Shown here one piece after another: positions 63,217 through 64,000 of a DNA stretch of 64,000 bases. The first letter of the stretch is position 1. Each line of letters begins with the position of its first letter. The position numbers were made by a program, and so were the translations under genes. Under the pieces are notes generated by a model. That model made no database searches. It worked only from the letters and a program-made list of their open reading frames with translations, and was not told where the DNA came from. The DNA is from Arthrobacter luteolus NBRC 107841 (lineage in GTDB: Bacteria > Actinomycetota > Actinomycetes > Actinomycetales > Micrococcaceae), in assembly GCF_001552075.1 (NCBI RefSeq), contig NZ_BCQM01000002.1:186001-250000 (forward strand), written 5' to 3'.

Positions 63217-64000
63217 TCAGGAAACCCGCCGCCGCCGGAGCGTAGCGACAGCCACGCCGGCCAGGGCCAGGGCACCGCCGAACAGTGCCGCGGCCGGCGG
63301 CACCTCGCCCAGCAGCAGCCAGGATAGGAGCACAACAACCGCGGGTACAGCATAGGTCGAGGCGGCCGTCCGCCCGGCGCTCGACCGGGACAGGACGTAG
63401 CCCCACGTGGTGAAGGCGATGGCGGTGGGGAACACCCCGAGGTAAACAACGGCGAGGGTAGAGGAGAGCGGTGCCGTGCTGACGGCCTCCACAAGCTGCG
63501 GGGTGAAGGGCAGGCAGACAATAGTCCCGGCGAGACAGCCTATCCAGGTCATGGTGGGAGCATCCACATGCCGCAGCAGGCTTTTCTGCAGCGTCGCTGC
63601 GCTGCCGTAAAGAACAGCTGCCAGCAGGCCAAGGCCCACACCAAGGGCGTCGAACTTTCCGGTGGAGGTCGACACAGCGATGAACACAACGCCGATGAGT
63701 GCGATGAACATGCCGGTGATCAGCCGCCGTGGAAACCCTTCCCCCAAAAACAGGCCGGCCAGGACAGCCACAATCATCGGCGCCAGATTGACCAGCAGTG
63801 CGGCGGTCCCGGCGTCAATATGCTGCTCGGCAGCATTCAGGGCCACATTGTAGGCAGCGAACCAGGCCACGCCCCACACAATAATGAGGGCGAGGACCCG
63901 GCCCCGTGGCAGGCGTATCGTGGCAGCCGGTGCCTGCGGGGTGAAGCGTCTGCGGCCCAGCGCCCGGGTTAGGGGAAGCATCAGCGCCAAAGTCAGGGTG
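63217..64000 (-). CDS. EamA family (DMT) transporter, N terminus beyond the window
   Basis: At least 261 residues, the frame open past 64000, so the start and first helix or helices are missing. The visible part has about nine hydrophobic segments in two EamA repeats: AAEQHIDAGTAALLVNLAPMIVAVLAGLFLGEGFPRRLITGMFIALIGVVFI, and STYAVPAVVVLLSWLLLGEVPPAAALFGGALALAGVAVA, both with the family's E near the helix end. Members export metabolites such as amino acids. Stop codon at 63217, 58 bp from the DinB gene on the same strand. Confidence 0.9.
   Translation of the reverse strand, partial: TLTLALMLPLTRALGRRRFTPQAPAATIRLPRGRVLALIIVWGVAWFAAYNVALNAAEQHIDAGTAALLVNLAPMIVAVLAGLFLGEGFPRRLITGMFIALIGVVFIAVSTSTGKFDALGVGLGLLAAVLYGSAATLQKSLLRHVDAPTMTWIGCLAGTIVCLPFTPQLVEAVSTAPLSSTLAVVYLGVFPTAIAFTTWGYVLSRSSAGRTAASTYAVPAVVVLLSWLLLGEVPPAAALFGGALALAGVAVATLRRRRVS

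Noticed and set aside
1-64000. tRNA or rRNA genes, CRISPR arrays, insertion sequences, prophage or defence genes
   Set aside because: Looked for by eye on both strands; no cloverleaf, regularly spaced repeat array, transposase, integrase or recognised defence protein was found. A covariance-model scan (tRNAscan, Rfam) would be needed to exclude small RNAs.

Overview
The window is a stretch of high-GC actinobacterial chromosome. Gene order (rpsD alone after rarA; alaS-ruvX-mltG-aroE-aroC-aroK-aroB-efp-nusB; pyrR-pyrB-pyrC-carA-carB-pyrF; mihF-gmk-rpoZ-coaBC-metK-priA; leuS-degV-comEA-comEC) and protein sequences fit Micrococcales, most likely Micrococcaceae of the Arthrobacter group. The family-level call is a judgement from gene content; I cannot name a genus or species. 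No rRNA, tRNA, CRISPR array, insertion sequence, phage or plasmid gene was recognised.

Layout. 1-2312: right end of a catabolic cluster (epimerase fragment, dihydrodipicolinate-synthase-like aldolase, Gfo/Idh/MocA oxidoreductase). 2361-8506: accessory genes: a His-rich methyltransferase divergent from an XRE-cupin regulator, a membrane protein/small XRE pair behind a palindromic operator, nitronate monooxygenase, adenine deaminase and an APC permease. 8633-18155: aspS, two PhzF paralogues, a large secreted M66-type zinc protease with duplicated C-terminal modules, flavin reductase, rarA. 18200-29416: rpsD with a structured leader, then alaS through nusB, carrying translation, cell-wall and shikimate-pathway genes. 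29529-30725: PrsW protease on the other strand. 30796-39657: the complete pyr operon behind a PyrR-binding RNA hairpin. 39691-46559: mihF to priA and a DinB protein. 46589-52015: ABC exporter, oxidoreductase, and an aldo/keto reductase-hydrolase-glycosyltransferase operon. 52277-54596: glpF-glpK. 54734-62516: leuS behind a leader-peptide attenuator, DegV, comEA-comEC. 62652-64000: DinB and a truncated EamA transporter.

Regulation stands out more than any single gene. Upstream of leuS an eight-codon ORF with four consecutive Leu codons precedes two hairpins, the second a U-tailed terminator: the layout of a ribosome-mediated attenuator controlling leucyl-tRNA synthetase. pyrR carries the conserved PyrR-binding loop just ahead of its ribosome-binding site, the layout of translational repression. 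rpsD has a long multi-hairpin leader. About a dozen transcription-unit heads place a TAnnnT -10 box exactly 6 or 7 nt before the start codon with little or no Shine-Dalgarno sequence, which implies leaderless mRNAs and helps fix several start codons.

Genes working together: the pyr operon makes UMP from carbamoyl phosphate and aspartate; aroE/C/K/B cover four shikimate steps, with dehydroquinase and EPSP synthase absent from the window; glpF/glpK import and trap glycerol; comEA/comEC form the DNA-uptake core; mihF, gmk, rpoZ, coaBC, metK and priA form a housekeeping unit for nucleoid, nucleotide, cofactor and replication-restart functions.
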